Shown: positions 51,964 through 60,703, numbered from the stretch's first letter. The stretch: DNA of 64,000 nucleotides from Caulobacter sp. BP25 (GCF_002737755.1 NZ_PEGH01000018.1:496001-560000), one strand, 5' to 3'. A program made the numbers and translations. The notes: generated from the letters alone by a model not told the origin.

Positions 51964-52293
51964 ATGCCGACCGATACGGACATCTTTGAATCGCTCCGCC
52001 AGGAGCTGCGGCGGGGGACGCTGATCCTCGCCGTCCTCGCCCAGCTGCGGGAGGAGCGGTACGGCTACAGCCTGCGCCAGGCCCTCTCGTCGGTGGGCGT
52101 CGAGATCGACGAAGGCGCGCTCTATCCCATGCTGCGCCGGCTGGAGGCTCAAGGGCTCCTGGCCAGCGAGTGGCGCGAGGAAGACAAGCGCAAGAAGCGT
52201 TTCTACCAGCTGTCGGAGGAGGGCCGGGCCGTGCTGGCGCGCCTCGCCGACGAATGGCGCGCGATCAACGCCGCCCTCGAGCCTCTGTTGTGA
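51964..52293 (+). CDS. PadR family transcriptional regulator
   Basis: A 109-residue winged-helix regulator of the PadR family. The start MPTDTDIFESLRQELRRGTLILAVLAQL is chosen because the upstream extension (from GTG 51907) lies within the inverted repeat. Helix-turn-helix residues are YGYSLRQAL, GVEIDEGALYPMLRRLEAQGLL and REEDKRKKRFYQLSEEGRAVL, the last being the beta wing. It probably represses the divergent adhP-cytochrome c genes and/or its own operon with the HAAS-domain membrane protein, as in other PadR pairs. Confidence 0.9.
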   Translation: MPTDTDIFESLRQELRRGTLILAVLAQLREERYGYSLRQALSSVGVEIDEGALYPMLRRLEAQGLLASEWREEDKRKKRFYQLSEEGRAVLARLADEWRAINAALEPLL

Positions 52294-52325
52294 CAGCGGC
52301 CACTCTTACCGAAGGACCCTATGAC

Positions 52326-53297
52326 ATGAGCGATCTGGTTGACCGTTACCTGGGCGCCGTCGCCGCCCTGCTGCCTAAGGCCCAGCGCCAGGACATCGTC
52401 GCCGAATTGCGCGACCTGATCCTCAACCGCGTCGAGGACGCCGAGGCCCAGCGCGGCCGCCCGCTCGACAAGCGCGAAATGGAGGATCTGCTGCGCGAGA
52501 TCGGCCATCCGATCGCGGTGGCTGGCCGCTATGGCTCCGCGCGGGCGCTGGTCGGGGCTGAGATCTATCCGTTCTGGCTGTTCGGGGTGAAGGTCCTGTT
52601 GGCCATCGCCGCCCTGGCCGCGGCGATCCCGACGGGCGTGGCGCTGCTGACCGCCCATGGGGACGCACGCCTGGTCGTCCGGACGATCCAGGACTTCATC
52701 CCCACGGCGCTCAGCCTGATTGGCGCCGCCACCCTGGTCGCCGCCGCCATCGAGCGCGGTTGGATCAAGACCGAGGGGTTCCGGCGCTGGAAAGTCAGCG
52801 AGCTGCCCCGCGCCTCCGACAGTCGAGAGTGGTTCGTGAAGAGCCGCTTCGACGGGCTGTTCGAGTTGGTGGTGATGCTGCTGTTCATCGGGTGGTGGAC
52901 GGGGGTCGTCGCGTCCCCCGCGGACAATGTGATCAAGACGCGCGGAGGCGAGGCGTTCCTGCAGGTTTCGTCCGTTTTCCAGACGCTCTACTGGCCGATT
53001 CTGACCCTGGCGGTCGTGCAGGTGGTTTCGTCCCTGTTGCTGGTCGTCAAGCCGGGCTGGACGGTCGCTCGCAATCTCCTCGAGATCGTCGGCGCGGTGG
53101 GCGGCGTCGCCTTGGTCTGGGTGCTGTGGTCCGCTCAGCCCCTGGTCACGGTCTTGGCGCCCGCGGCCTCTGAAGCGGGACTGGAGAACCTTCAGCGCAC
53201 TCTGGACCTGAGCCTCGAAATCACCCTTTGGGTCGTCGCCGCCATCAGCTTGACCAAGGTCGCGGTCCACGGCTGGCGCCTCCTGCGAGGGCGCTAA
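52326..53297 (+). CDS. HAAS-domain membrane protein linked to PadR
   Basis: A 323-residue protein. The N-terminal 80 residues form a HAAS-like helical domain (VDRYLGAVAALLPKAQRQDIVAELRDLILNRVEDAE, then DLLREIGHP). About six membrane helices follow (FGVKVLLAIAALAAAIPTGVALL, SLIGAATLVAAAI, FELVVMLLFIGWWTGVV, LYWPILTLAVVQVVSSLLLVV, IVGAVGGVALVWVLW, ITLWVVAAISLTKVAV). PadR plus HAAS membrane protein pairs are a widespread arrangement of unknown purpose. It starts 32 bp after padR. Confidence 0.85.
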   Translation: MSDLVDRYLGAVAALLPKAQRQDIVAELRDLILNRVEDAEAQRGRPLDKREMEDLLREIGHPIAVAGRYGSARALVGAEIYPFWLFGVKVLLAIAALAAAIPTGVALLTAHGDARLVVRTIQDFIPTALSLIGAATLVAAAIERGWIKTEGFRRWKVSELPRASDSREWFVKSRFDGLFELVVMLLFIGWWTGVVASPADNVIKTRGGEAFLQVSSVFQTLYWPILTLAVVQVVSSLLLVVKPGWTVARNLLEIVGAVGGVALVWVLWSAQPLVTVLAPAASEAGLENLQRTLDLSLEITLWVVAAISLTKVAVHGWRLLRGR

Positions 53298-53705
53298 AAC
53301 CCGCCTCGCGGAAAGCTCAGCTTAAGGTTCCGCATTAACCTTTTTATCGCGGCGGATGCGGCGGGCGAGGTCGGCGGAGCGTCGCCACCATGAGTGGAAA
53401 TCAGGCCGCGCAAGGGTTTTGAGGACGAAAAAAATAGCGGCTCGCTCCTGTCCAGCTTTTTACACGGATTCAACGGATTAACGATTTGAGCCTGCGACGC
53501 GTACGCGCAACCGGGCTTTGGAGCGGGGCCGAGCGCTTGCGAGTCGGTCACCAATCGTTCATAAGCCGCTAACAGCGGGATTTTGGCCACGTCGTGATAC
53601 GGCCAGTCCCCCGCTTCGAAGGCCTCCCCGACAGTGCTTTTCCGGGGATCTCGAAGCGGTTTTTGTCGGGGGGCCAGAGCGCCCTCGCCGCGCAGGACAC
53701 GAGTT
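53298..53705. other. Spacer before the SleB-like gene, no recognised gene
   Basis: About 400 bp. It contains TTAAGGTTCCGCATTAACC (TTAA-N9-TTAA), which fails the 7-bp spacing of a CtrA box, and a short CGTACGCG. Alternative starts for the next gene (GTG 53634) lie within it. No RNA or repeat was recognised. Confidence 0.35.
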
Positions 53706-54827
53706 TTGTATATCAAGTCGCAGACGCGCGCGGATGCGCGCGGGCTGGTCGGCGCCGTATTGGTCGGATCCATCACGGGTCTGGCTCTGGGCGGCGTTTA
53801 CCTTATGGGTGGCCTGGCCCAATCGGCCTCCACCCACGCCCGCGTCGCCCGCTTGGCCGATGGCGCCTCCGGAAGCTTTTCGGACGCGGCCCTCGTCAGC
53901 GCGGCTACGCGTATGGACCCCGGCGCCCTCGCCGTGGCCAAGCGTCACGATCCTTATCTTTTCGCCGCCGTCGACCAGCGGGACCGCCAGTCGGCCCAGC
54001 TGGCGGCTCGCCTCGAAGGCGCCGGCGCCAGCCTGATGCCCGGCCAGAGCGGCCGCACCGGCCCCCTGATGCTGCGGGCCAGCTTCGGTTCGGTCTTCGG
54101 TCCCGGCGCCGCCGGCCCGTTCCAGCTGGGCAGCGCCCTGGAAAGCTCGCGCGAGCTGGAGTGCCTGGCCCAGGCCATCTATTACGAAGCCCGCGGCGAG
54201 ACCCCCAGCGGCCAGGCGGCCGTGGCCCAGGTGGTCCTGAACCGCGTGCGCCACCCAGCCTTCCCGAAGTCGATCTGCGGCGTGGTGTTCCAAGGCGCCT
54301 ATCACCGCACGGGCTGCCAGTTCAGCTTCGCCTGCGATGGTTCGATGCGCCAAGCGCGCGACGTCAGCGCCTGGAGCCGGGCCCGCAAGATGGCCGCGCG
54401 CACCCTGTCGGGCTCGATCAGCAACCAGGTGGGCTCGGCGACCCACTTCCACACCATCAACGTCTCGCCGGTCTGGGGGCCGCGCCTGATGCGCGTGACC
54501 CAGGTGGGCATGCACATCTTCTACCGGTTTGGTCGCCGCAACGCCTCGACGCCGCATCTGCCGACGGTCGACGACATCGCGCCTTCGGACATCGCCAGCC
54601 TTACCGCCGACGGCAAGCCGCTGGTCGCCTACGCCGCCAGCGCCGTCACCCGCGTCGAGCCGGCCTCGGTGCAAGGCCAGGGCGGTCCTCTGGGTCCGGT
54701 GAGCGAGCCGGCCTCAGCCCCGGCCGCCGACAAGGCGGTCGCCAAGCCGATCGCGATCTCGACCGATCGCGCGCCGCTGGACGGCCTCAAGTCGACAGTA
54801 GGGGCCGGGAGCGGAGCTGCTTCCTGA
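53706..54827 (+). CDS. SleB-like cell wall hydrolase (Hydrolase_2 family)
   Basis: A peptidoglycan hydrolase of the SleB/CwlJ type, about 373 residues. The start is uncertain: TTG 53706 gives MYIKSQTRADARGLVGAVLVG, a natural N-terminus before a membrane anchor (GLVGAVLVGSITGLALGGVYL). GTG 53634 would add 24 less protein-like residues. The catalytic domain at about 160-290 has ECLAQAIYYEARGETPSGQAAVAQVVLNRV, where the Glu in YYEARGE is catalytic, then CGVVFQGAYHRTGCQFSFACDG and THFHTINVSPVW. The C-terminus is Ala/Pro-rich. It overlaps the convergent SDR gene by 41 bp. Confidence 0.88.
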   Translation: MYIKSQTRADARGLVGAVLVGSITGLALGGVYLMGGLAQSASTHARVARLADGASGSFSDAALVSAATRMDPGALAVAKRHDPYLFAAVDQRDRQSAQLAARLEGAGASLMPGQSGRTGPLMLRASFGSVFGPGAAGPFQLGSALESSRELECLAQAIYYEARGETPSGQAAVAQVVLNRVRHPAFPKSICGVVFQGAYHRTGCQFSFACDGSMRQARDVSAWSRARKMAARTLSGSISNQVGSATHFHTINVSPVWGPRLMRVTQVGMHIFYRFGRRNASTPHLPTVDDIAPSDIASLTADGKPLVAYAASAVTRVEPASVQGQGGPLGPVSEPASAPAADKAVAKPIAISTDRAPLDGLKSTVGAGSGAAS

Positions 54828-55587
54828 CGACGCCGGGCATGTGGCTGGAGGCAAAGCGCATCTGCTTGGCCCGCTTGCCCACGAAGTAGTGCAGGGCCTT
54901 GCCCTGCGCCGCCTCCCAGACGACCTGGGCGGCGTCCTCGACCGGATAGACCTCCAGGCCCCCCGCGCGCAGGGCGTCGCTCATGTGCTCGTTCGTGCCT
55001 GAGGCCCCGGCGTTCAGGATCGGCGTCTCGATGAACCAGGGCATGACGCAGGCGACGCTGACCCCGTGCCGCGCGTATTCGACGTCCAGCGCTTCGGACA
55101 GGCCCCGCACCGCGAACTTGGTCGCCGAATAGACCGCCAGCTTGGGTGAGCCATAGAGCCCCGCGCACGAGGCGACGTTGATCAGCCGTCCGCCGGCCGC
55201 CTTCAGTAGCGGCAGACCGGCCCTAGCCCCGTTGATCACGCCCTTGATGTTGATGTCGATCTGGATGTCGCAATCGGCGTCGGACATGTCTTCGAGCACG
55301 CCAAAGCGCGCGACGCCGGCGTTGTTGAGCAGCACATCGGCTTTGCCGCCGGTATCGCGTCCAAAGTCGCCCAGGGCGTTCTCCCAGCCTTCGCGGTCGC
55401 GGACGTCCAGCGGATGGATCGAGCCGTTGGCCGCGCCGATGGCCAGCAGGGCCGCCTTCAGGCCAGCCTGGTCGATGTCCGACAGGCCCACGAACCAGCC
55501 CTCGGCCGCGAAGCGCTTGGCGCAGGCCAGGCCGATGCCGCTGGCCGCGCCGGTGATGAAGATGCTCTTGCGACCGTTGGCGGCCAT
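54787..55587 (-). CDS. Short-chain dehydrogenase/reductase
   Basis: A 266-residue classical SDR. The start MAANGRKSIFITGAASGIGLA follows GGGAGGGA. Motifs are the NAD(P)-binding TGAASGIG (residues 12-19), NNAG (LLNNAGVARFG), the catalytic Ser (INVASCAGLYG), and the YSATK motif in AVYSATKFAVRGLSEALDVEY. The C-terminal PGVVRKQLRSRPLLS tail is basic. The substrate is unknown. It converges on the SleB-like gene and overlaps it by 41 bp. Confidence 0.9.
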   Translation of the reverse strand: MAANGRKSIFITGAASGIGLACAKRFAAEGWFVGLSDIDQAGLKAALLAIGAANGSIHPLDVRDREGWENALGDFGRDTGGKADVLLNNAGVARFGVLEDMSDADCDIQIDINIKGVINGARAGLPLLKAAGGRLINVASCAGLYGSPKLAVYSATKFAVRGLSEALDVEYARHGVSVACVMPWFIETPILNAGASGTNEHMSDALRAGGLEVYPVEDAAQVVWEAAQGKALHYFVGKRAKQMRFASSHMPGVVRKQLRSRPLLST

Positions 55588-55745
55588 GACGACGTCCCTC
55601 CCGATATCTTTGTTATCGCCGATCAGATGCTGGCGTGGGTGAAGGGTCAAGTCTGGAGGCGCTGCCCGAACGTCGAGGCCTGCCTGGACCATGGTCGCGT
55701 GAGCGGGGCGCGTCTATGCTCGCGCTCTGTCTTCAGGAGACCCCA

Positions 55746-56363
55746 ATGCGCATCGCGGTGCTGACGTTCGACGGCTTCAACGAGCTGGACTCGTTCGTGG
55801 CCGCCGCGATCCTGAACCGCATGAAGGCCAAGGGCTGGAAGGCCGAGATCACCTGTCCGACGGAGGCTGTGACCTCGCTGAACGGCGTGACGATCCAGCG
55901 CCAGCAGCCTCTGGAATTCGCCGCCGAAGCCGACGCTGTGCTGATCGGCAGCGGCTCCAAGACGCGCGAGGTGGCGGCCGACGCGGCGCTGCTGTCGCGC
56001 ATCCGGCTGGATCCCACGCGCCAGCTGATCGGGGCCCAATGCTCGGGCACGCTGATCCTGGCCAAGCTGGGCCTGGTCGGCGACCTGCCGGCCTGTACCG
56101 ACCTGACCACCAAGCCCTGGGTCATCGAGGCGGGCGTTAAGGTGCTGGATGCGCCGTTCGTGGCGCACGGCAATGTCGCCACGGCCGGCGGCTGTCTGGC
56201 CTCGCAATACCTGGCCGCCTGGCTGATCGCCCGCGCCGCCGGCCGCGCGGACGCCGAAGAGGCGATCCGCTATGTCGCCCCGGTCGGCGAAAAGGAGGCC
56301 TATGTCGAGCGGGCGATGGCGGTGGTCTCGCCGTTCCTGCCGGCGCGGGCCGACGCGGCGTGA
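55746..56363 (+). CDS. DJ-1/PfpI family protein
   Basis: A 205-residue DJ-1/PfpI fold protein (MRIAVLTFDGFNELDSFVAAAIL). The nucleophile-elbow cysteine is C99 in IGAQCSGTLILAKLGL. The Glu of FNELDSF lies in the usual acidic partner position. The ATG follows CAGGAG. Relatives include glyoxalases, isonitrile hydratases and chaperone-like proteins; none can be chosen from the sequence. It is divergent from the SDR gene, with about 160 bp of shared promoter between them. Confidence 0.85.
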   Translation: MRIAVLTFDGFNELDSFVAAAILNRMKAKGWKAEITCPTEAVTSLNGVTIQRQQPLEFAAEADAVLIGSGSKTREVAADAALLSRIRLDPTRQLIGAQCSGTLILAKLGLVGDLPACTDLTTKPWVIEAGVKVLDAPFVAHGNVATAGGCLASQYLAAWLIARAAGRADAEEAIRYVAPVGEKEAYVERAMAVVSPFLPARADAA

Positions 56364-56705
56364 GCGACTGCGGGGCGGCGATCTGAATGTCCGCTTGTCG
56401 GCCGCAAGCCCAAGGCGTTCTTCGACCCTAGTTGGACGTTGGAGCGCCCCCTCCGTCACGTCGCCTATCGGCGCCGCGCCACCTCCCCCGTTTCACGGGT
56501 GAGGAGGAGGCCACACCCTCCTGCCCCGCTTGCGGGGGAGGTGGATCGCTGCGGATACGCAGCGAGACGGAGGGGGCGCTTCTGAGCCAACTTCCGCTAC
56601 CCACTCTTGTAGGGCGTTCCGAAAGTCCGCTTTCGGGCGGGTCTTCGGTCTTGCATGGCGAGATGCAGGGCCGCACAGCTTCCACTGTCCGCACTGGAGG
56701 CGTCT
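56364..56705. other. Spacer holding a palindromic element
   Basis: About 340 bp between the DJ-1 gene and a tiny membrane-protein gene. The repeat element at 56443-56580 fills much of it. The remainder has no recognised gene. Confidence 0.4.
56443..56580. repeat. 138-bp intergenic element with perfect 15-bp terminal inverted repeats
   Basis: AGCGCCCCCTCCGTC (56443-56457) and GACGGAGGGGGCGCT (56566-56580) are perfect inverted repeats. Inside are two more hairpin-like blocks, CACCTCCCCCGTTTCACGGG and the CCTCCTGCCCCGCTTGCGGGGGAGG region. It is related in style to the 116-bp family but is not a copy of it. Confidence 0.7.
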
Positions 56706-56798
56706 ATGCCTGACTTCACACCCGCTAGCTGGATCGCGGTTCTCGTGGCGATCAGTGGAGCGCTCATCGTCGTCTTCATGAATCGCGGGCGTCGATAG
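56706..56798 (+). CDS. 30-residue single-helix membrane microprotein
   Basis: A tiny gene of 30 codons from ATG 56706 to TAG 56798, with a strong GGAGG 5 bp upstream. Residues 1-8 are short and polar (MPDFTPAS), residues 9-24 form one hydrophobic helix (WIAVLVAISGALIVVF), and the end is basic (MNRGRR), predicting a cytoplasmic C-terminus. It ends 18 bp before the stop of the convergent GlxA-type regulator gene. Nothing is known of its function; the architecture and ribosome site make it credible. Confidence 0.6.
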   Translation: MPDFTPASWIAVLVAISGALIVVFMNRGRR

Positions 56799-56816
56799 CC
56801 CCGTCCTGACGCGCAT

Positions 56817-57758
56817 TTACCCCGCCTTCGCCGCCCGCCTTAGCGCCTGGGGCGGCTGGCCGAAGGCGCGGACGAAGGCTCGGCGCATGCGTTCGGGATC
56901 GCCAAAGCCGGTCTCCAGGGCCACATCCTCGACCTGCAGCGGCTGGCTGTCGAGCAGGGCGCGGGCGGCTTCGACGCGCAGGCGCTCGATGGCTTTCGCC
57001 GGGGTGACGCCGGTCTCCTGGGCGAACAGGCGGGCGAAGTTGCGCGGGCTCATGGCCGCGCGGTCGGCCAGTTGCTCGACGCTGAGCGACTCGGCCAGGT
57101 TCTGGCGCGCCCAGGACAGCAGGGCGTCGAAGCGGCCGGGGCGCAGGTCGATCAGGGCCGAGTGCTGCGACTGGCCGCCGGGGCGGTGGTGATAGACGAC
57201 CAGCTGCTGGGCCGTGCGGCGGGCGATGGCCTCGCCCAGGTCCGCGCCGATCAAAGCCAGGGAGAGGTCGATGCCCGCCGTGATGCCGGCCGAACTCCAC
57301 ATCTTGCCGTCCTGGATCCAGATACGGTCGGGCTCGAGCCGGATGTTGGGATAGCGGCGCTGGAAGTCCTGGGTGCGGCTCCAGTGGGTGGTGGCGCGCT
57401 TGCCGTCCAGCAGGCCCGCCTCGGCCAGCACATAGGTTCCCGAACAGACCGAGGCGACGCGGCGCGCTTCGCGGCCCGCCTTGCGGACGAAGGCCAGGGT
57501 TTCGGCGCAGGTCGATGGCGCATGGACCCCGTCGCCGCCCGCCACGACCAGGGTGTCCAGCGGCGGCGCCTCGTCCAGCGCCTTGGTCTGCACCACGAGG
57601 CCAGAAGAGCTGGGTGTCGGCTCGCCGCGTAGCGACAGGAAGTGCAGGCTATAGGCTCCGGGCGAGAACCGGGCGGCGATCTCGAACGCGGCGATCGGGC
57701 CGGTGGCGTCCAGCAGCTGGAAGCCTGGATAGACGAGAAAGCCGATCGCGCGGGTCAT
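56817..57758 (-). CDS. GlxA-type AraC transcriptional regulator with DJ-1-like N-domain
   Basis: A 313-residue regulator: residues 1-195 are a DJ-1/PfpI-like domain (FLVYPGFQLLDATGPIAAFE, with C105 in VASVCSGTYVLAEAGLLDGKRATTHW). Residues 210-310 are an AraC-type double helix-turn-helix (LSVEQLADRAAMSPRNFARLFAQETGVTPAKAIERLRVEAARALL, then VALETGFGDPERMRRAFVRAFGQPP). It is divergent from a DJ-1 family gene and is likely its regulator. The inducer is unknown. Confidence 0.93.
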   Translation of the reverse strand: MTRAIGFLVYPGFQLLDATGPIAAFEIAARFSPGAYSLHFLSLRGEPTPSSSGLVVQTKALDEAPPLDTLVVAGGDGVHAPSTCAETLAFVRKAGREARRVASVCSGTYVLAEAGLLDGKRATTHWSRTQDFQRRYPNIRLEPDRIWIQDGKMWSSAGITAGIDLSLALIGADLGEAIARRTAQQLVVYHHRPGGQSQHSALIDLRPGRFDALLSWARQNLAESLSVEQLADRAAMSPRNFARLFAQETGVTPAKAIERLRVEAARALLDSQPLQVEDVALETGFGDPERMRRAFVRAFGQPPQALRRAAKAG

Positions 57759-57855
57759 GGCGAAGCGCCTTGGCTGAATCCGTGGGAACTATGTCATTTC
57801 CGCCAGAGGCTAATCGAACCATGTTCTCCGCGTCAATCGCGGCGGAGATCATCGC

Positions 57856-58551
57856 ATGAGCCAGCCCACTAAGCACGACGCCTTGAGCATCGTGATCGCC
57901 CTGTTCCCGGGCGTGACCCACCTGGACTTCACCGGCCCCCACCAGGTGCTGTGCCGACTGCCTGGCGCCAAGGTCACGGTCGCCAGCCTGGCCGGCGGCG
58001 AGATCGAGGCTGACGGGCTTGTCTTCGCGCGCCTGCCCAAGCTCTCGGATACCCAGGCGTGCGACGTCCTGATCGTGCCGGGCGGCTTTGGGACCACCGA
58101 GGCGATGGGCGATCCTGACTTCATGGCGCAGATCCGCCGGCTGGCGGACGGCGCGCGCTATGTCTGCTCGGTCTGCACTGGCTCGCTGGTGCTGGGGGCG
58201 GCGGGTCTGTTGAAGGGCAAGCGGGCGGCCTGCCACTGGGCCTGGCGCGACCAGCTAGCGTTGTTTGGCGCGATCCCCGATCCGTCACGGGTGGCGCGGG
58301 ACGGGCGCTACATCACCGGCGGCGGGGTGACGGCCGGGATCGACTTTGCTTTGACCCTGATCGCGGAGTTGGCGGGCGACGAGGTGGCGCAAGGCATCCA
58401 GCTGGCGGTCGAATACGCGCCCGCGCCGCCGTTCGACTCCGGACGCCCGGAGACCGCCCCGCCCAAGGTGCTGGAGCGCATCACCGCGCTCTATGGCAAG
58501 GCGATGGACGAGCGCGTCGAGGCGGCCAAGCGCGCGGCGGCGGTGCTCTAA
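57856..58551 (+). CDS. inhA: DJ-1/PfpI protein, isonitrile hydratase-like
   Basis: A 231-residue DJ-1 family protein resembling Pseudomonas isonitrile hydratase (InhA), which adds water to isonitriles to give N-formamides. It has ALFPGVTHLDFTGPHQVL and VLIVPGGFGTTEAMGDPDF. The nucleophile is C107 in YVCSVCTGSLVLGAAGLLKGKRAACHW, and ITGGGVTAGIDFALTLIAEL lies near the end. It is transcribed away from a GlxA-type AraC gene, a common pairing. The same CTGSLVLGAAGL motif occurs in other uncharacterised members, so the substrate is tentative. Confidence 0.78.
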   Translation: MSQPTKHDALSIVIALFPGVTHLDFTGPHQVLCRLPGAKVTVASLAGGEIEADGLVFARLPKLSDTQACDVLIVPGGFGTTEAMGDPDFMAQIRRLADGARYVCSVCTGSLVLGAAGLLKGKRAACHWAWRDQLALFGAIPDPSRVARDGRYITGGGVTAGIDFALTLIAELAGDEVAQGIQLAVEYAPAPPFDSGRPETAPPKVLERITALYGKAMDERVEAAKRAAAVL

Positions 58552-58666
58552 GTTCCTCCCCCGCGTTGCGGGGAGGTGGCCCAGAGGGCCGGAGGGGGCT
58601 AGCTCGGCGATACCGCGTTCGCCCCCTCAGTCACTCCGTGACAGCTCCCCCGCAACGCGGGGGAGC
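58552..58666 (+). repeat. 116-bp palindromic repeat, family copy 2
   Basis: Starts directly after the InhA-like stop and ends 10 bp before the convergent dioxygenase stop. It begins GTTCCTCCCCCGC and ends CGCGGGGGAGC. It is very similar to the copy at 63641 and, reversed, to the copy at 22653. The position between convergent genes suits a bidirectional terminator. Confidence 0.85.
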
Positions 58667-58675
58667 ATCTCTCTC

Positions 58676-59446
58676 TCACCCCACCTTCACGCCCGTCATC
58701 GAGATCGCCGCCCAGACGTCGTCGGTGAAGAAGCTCACGGGCTCGTCCTTGCCCGCCGCACCCAGCACATAGAGCAGCGGCAGGTAGTGCTCGGCGCTGT
58801 TGATCGAGGCCTCGGCGTCGGGGCCCAGGCTTCGCCAGTCGATCAGCGGATCGTGGTCGCCGGCCAGGATCAGGGCCTTGGCGCGGTCGTTGAAGCGCTC
58901 GGCCCAGGGCAGGGTCTCGGGGCGGCGGAAGTCGATGGCGCGCAGGTTGTGGACGATGTCGCCGCTGCCCAGGATCATCACGCCCTCGTCGCGCAGCGGC
59001 GCCAGGCGGCGTCCGGCCTCGTAGTGCCAGCGCTCGGGGCGGCCGCGATCCAGGCTGAGCTGGACCACAGGAATGTCAGCCTCGGGATACATCGGCCTCA
59101 GCACGCTCCAGGCGCCGTGGTCGAGGCCGCGCGTCGGGTGTTGCACGACCGGATCGGGCGACAGCAGCTGCGCCACCCGCGCCGCCAGGGCCGGATCGCC
59201 GGGCGCGCGGTACTGAACGTCGAACAGCGCCTGCGGAAAGCCGCCGAAGTCGTGGATCGTCTGCGGCGCGGTCGCGGCGCTGACCGCCGAGGCGCCGCGC
59301 GTCTCCCAATGGGCGCTGATCATCAGGATCGCGCGCGGGCGCGGCAGCGCGCGGCCCAGGCGCGCCCAGTCGCGGCTCCAGGCATTGTCCTCGATGGCGT
59401 TCATCGGCGAGCCGTGGCCGAGGAAGAGGACGGGGGTGCGAGACAT
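58676..59446 (-). CDS. YgiD-type class III extradiol dioxygenase (DODA-like)
   Basis: A 256-residue enzyme of the LigB/YgiD superfamily, a metal-dependent ring-opening dioxygenase resembling 4,5-DOPA dioxygenase. Metal-ligand His candidates are H11 (FLGHGSPMNAIEDN), H46 (MISAHWETRG), H110 (GLDHGAWSVLRPMYP) and H220 (SAEHYLPLL). H166 lies in LGSGDIVHNLRAI. The whole family pattern is present. The natural substrate is not known. Confidence 0.9.
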   Translation of the reverse strand: MSRTPVLFLGHGSPMNAIEDNAWSRDWARLGRALPRPRAILMISAHWETRGASAVSAATAPQTIHDFGGFPQALFDVQYRAPGDPALAARVAQLLSPDPVVQHPTRGLDHGAWSVLRPMYPEADIPVVQLSLDRGRPERWHYEAGRRLAPLRDEGVMILGSGDIVHNLRAIDFRRPETLPWAERFNDRAKALILAGDHDPLIDWRSLGPDAEASINSAEHYLPLLYVLGAAGKDEPVSFFTDDVWAAISMTGVKVG

Positions 59447-59560
59447 GGGTTAGCTCATTAGAAACAAGATAAGTTACAGATAGGCGGCGTGACGCTCCAT
59501 CGCAACTCGGCGCCGTTACGGAGCCTTTCCCCCCGTCGTCTGCTTTGGTATGCGCGAGCC

Positions 59561-60703
59561 GTGACCGCGCCGCTTGCCCCCTCCGCTTCGACCTCGACCG
59601 AGGCCGCGCCGTCGCCGCCCGGCAAGGAGGCCGTGCGCGGTGGCGCCTTGGATTTCCTGCGCTTTCTCGCCTCGCTGCTGATCGTGGTCTATCACTATGG
59701 GGCCGAGAGCCCGATGCGGATCGAGCGGTTCGCCCAGGTGTTCTCGCGCGGTTTCCTGGCCACCGACTTCTTTCTGATCCTGTCTGGCTATGTGCTGGGC
59801 CGGGCCTATGGCGGCTCGGTGCTGAAGGGCCATATCAGCACGCCGCGCTTCTGGGTCCGCCGGGCGGCGCGGGTCTGGCCGGGGCATCTGGCGGTGCTGG
59901 CCATGCTGGCGGTGCTGGTGCTGATCCTGAACGCCTTCGGCACCGACGCTCACAAGCCCAGCCGCTTTGCCTGGGACCAGCTGCCGACCCAGGCCCTGCT
60001 GATCCACGCCTGGGGCTTCCCCAGCGACGGCTGGAACCTGCCCAGCTGGTCGCTGTCGGCGCTGATCGTCTGCTACGCCCTGTTCCCCGCCTTCTGGCGC
60101 GGGGTCAGCAAGATCAGCCACGCCTGGCTGTTGCCTGTGCTGGGTCTGGCGATCCTGGCGGCCTTCCAGGTCTTGGCCGAGGTGATTTTCGATCAGGCCC
60201 TGGCTGACCTTCGCTTCCAGTTCGGTGTGGTTCGGGCGCTGCCGCTGTTCATTCTGGGCGTCTGCCTGGCGCGGGCCGTCGACAGGCGCTGGCCCTCGGA
60301 GGGCGCGGCCAAGGCCCTGCTGTGGGGCGGCGTGGCCTTGTTGGTCGTCACCCAGCCGCTGGACCGCTACGCCCTGCCGGCTCAGTGGATGTTCGACGCC
60401 CCTTCGCTGCTGGCGATCACCATGATCGTGCTGGGCGCCGGCCGCCTGCCCGTGAAACGCCCGCAAGCCTGGATCGAGGAGGGCGCCAAGCTGTCCTTCG
60501 CCCTGTTCATCACCCACATCTTCGTCGGCGTGATCTATTGGAGCGCCGTCCACAAGCTGATCGACACCGTGCCGATCGGCATCGGCTGGCAGTGGCTGAT
60601 GTGGCTGGCCGGCTTCCCGCTGGCCTATGGCGCGGCGTGGCTGTTCCACACCTATATCGACCAGCCGTTGCAGGACCGGATTCAGCCGCTGCTGCGGCGA
60701 TAG
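59561..60703 (+). CDS. Membrane acyltransferase (acyltransferase 3 family)
   Basis: A membrane-bound O-acyltransferase of about 380 residues with some ten helices; such enzymes acetylate or acylate surface polysaccharides. The domain begins GGALDFLRFLASLLIVVYHY with the key His of FLxxxxVVxxH, followed by FLATDFFLILSGYVLGRAYGG. It has WVRRAARVWPGHLAVL and a late IDQPLQDRIQPLLRR. GTG 59561 is chosen; GTG 59489 would add a less typical 24-residue N-terminus. The acceptor is unknown; a modification of capsule, holdfast or LPS is possible. Confidence 0.87.
   Translation: MTAPLAPSASTSTEAAPSPPGKEAVRGGALDFLRFLASLLIVVYHYGAESPMRIERFAQVFSRGFLATDFFLILSGYVLGRAYGGSVLKGHISTPRFWVRRAARVWPGHLAVLAMLAVLVLILNAFGTDAHKPSRFAWDQLPTQALLIHAWGFPSDGWNLPSWSLSALIVCYALFPAFWRGVSKISHAWLLPVLGLAILAAFQVLAEVIFDQALADLRFQFGVVRALPLFILGVCLARAVDRRWPSEGAAKALLWGGVALLVVTQPLDRYALPAQWMFDAPSLLAITMIVLGAGRLPVKRPQAWIEEGAKLSFALFITHIFVGVIYWSAVHKLIDTVPIGIGWQWLMWLAGFPLAYGAAWLFHTYIDQPLQDRIQPLLRR

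Noticed and set aside
53320..53342. TTAA-N9-TTAACC as a CtrA site
   Set aside because: The spacing is 9 rather than 7 bp, so it does not fit the consensus.
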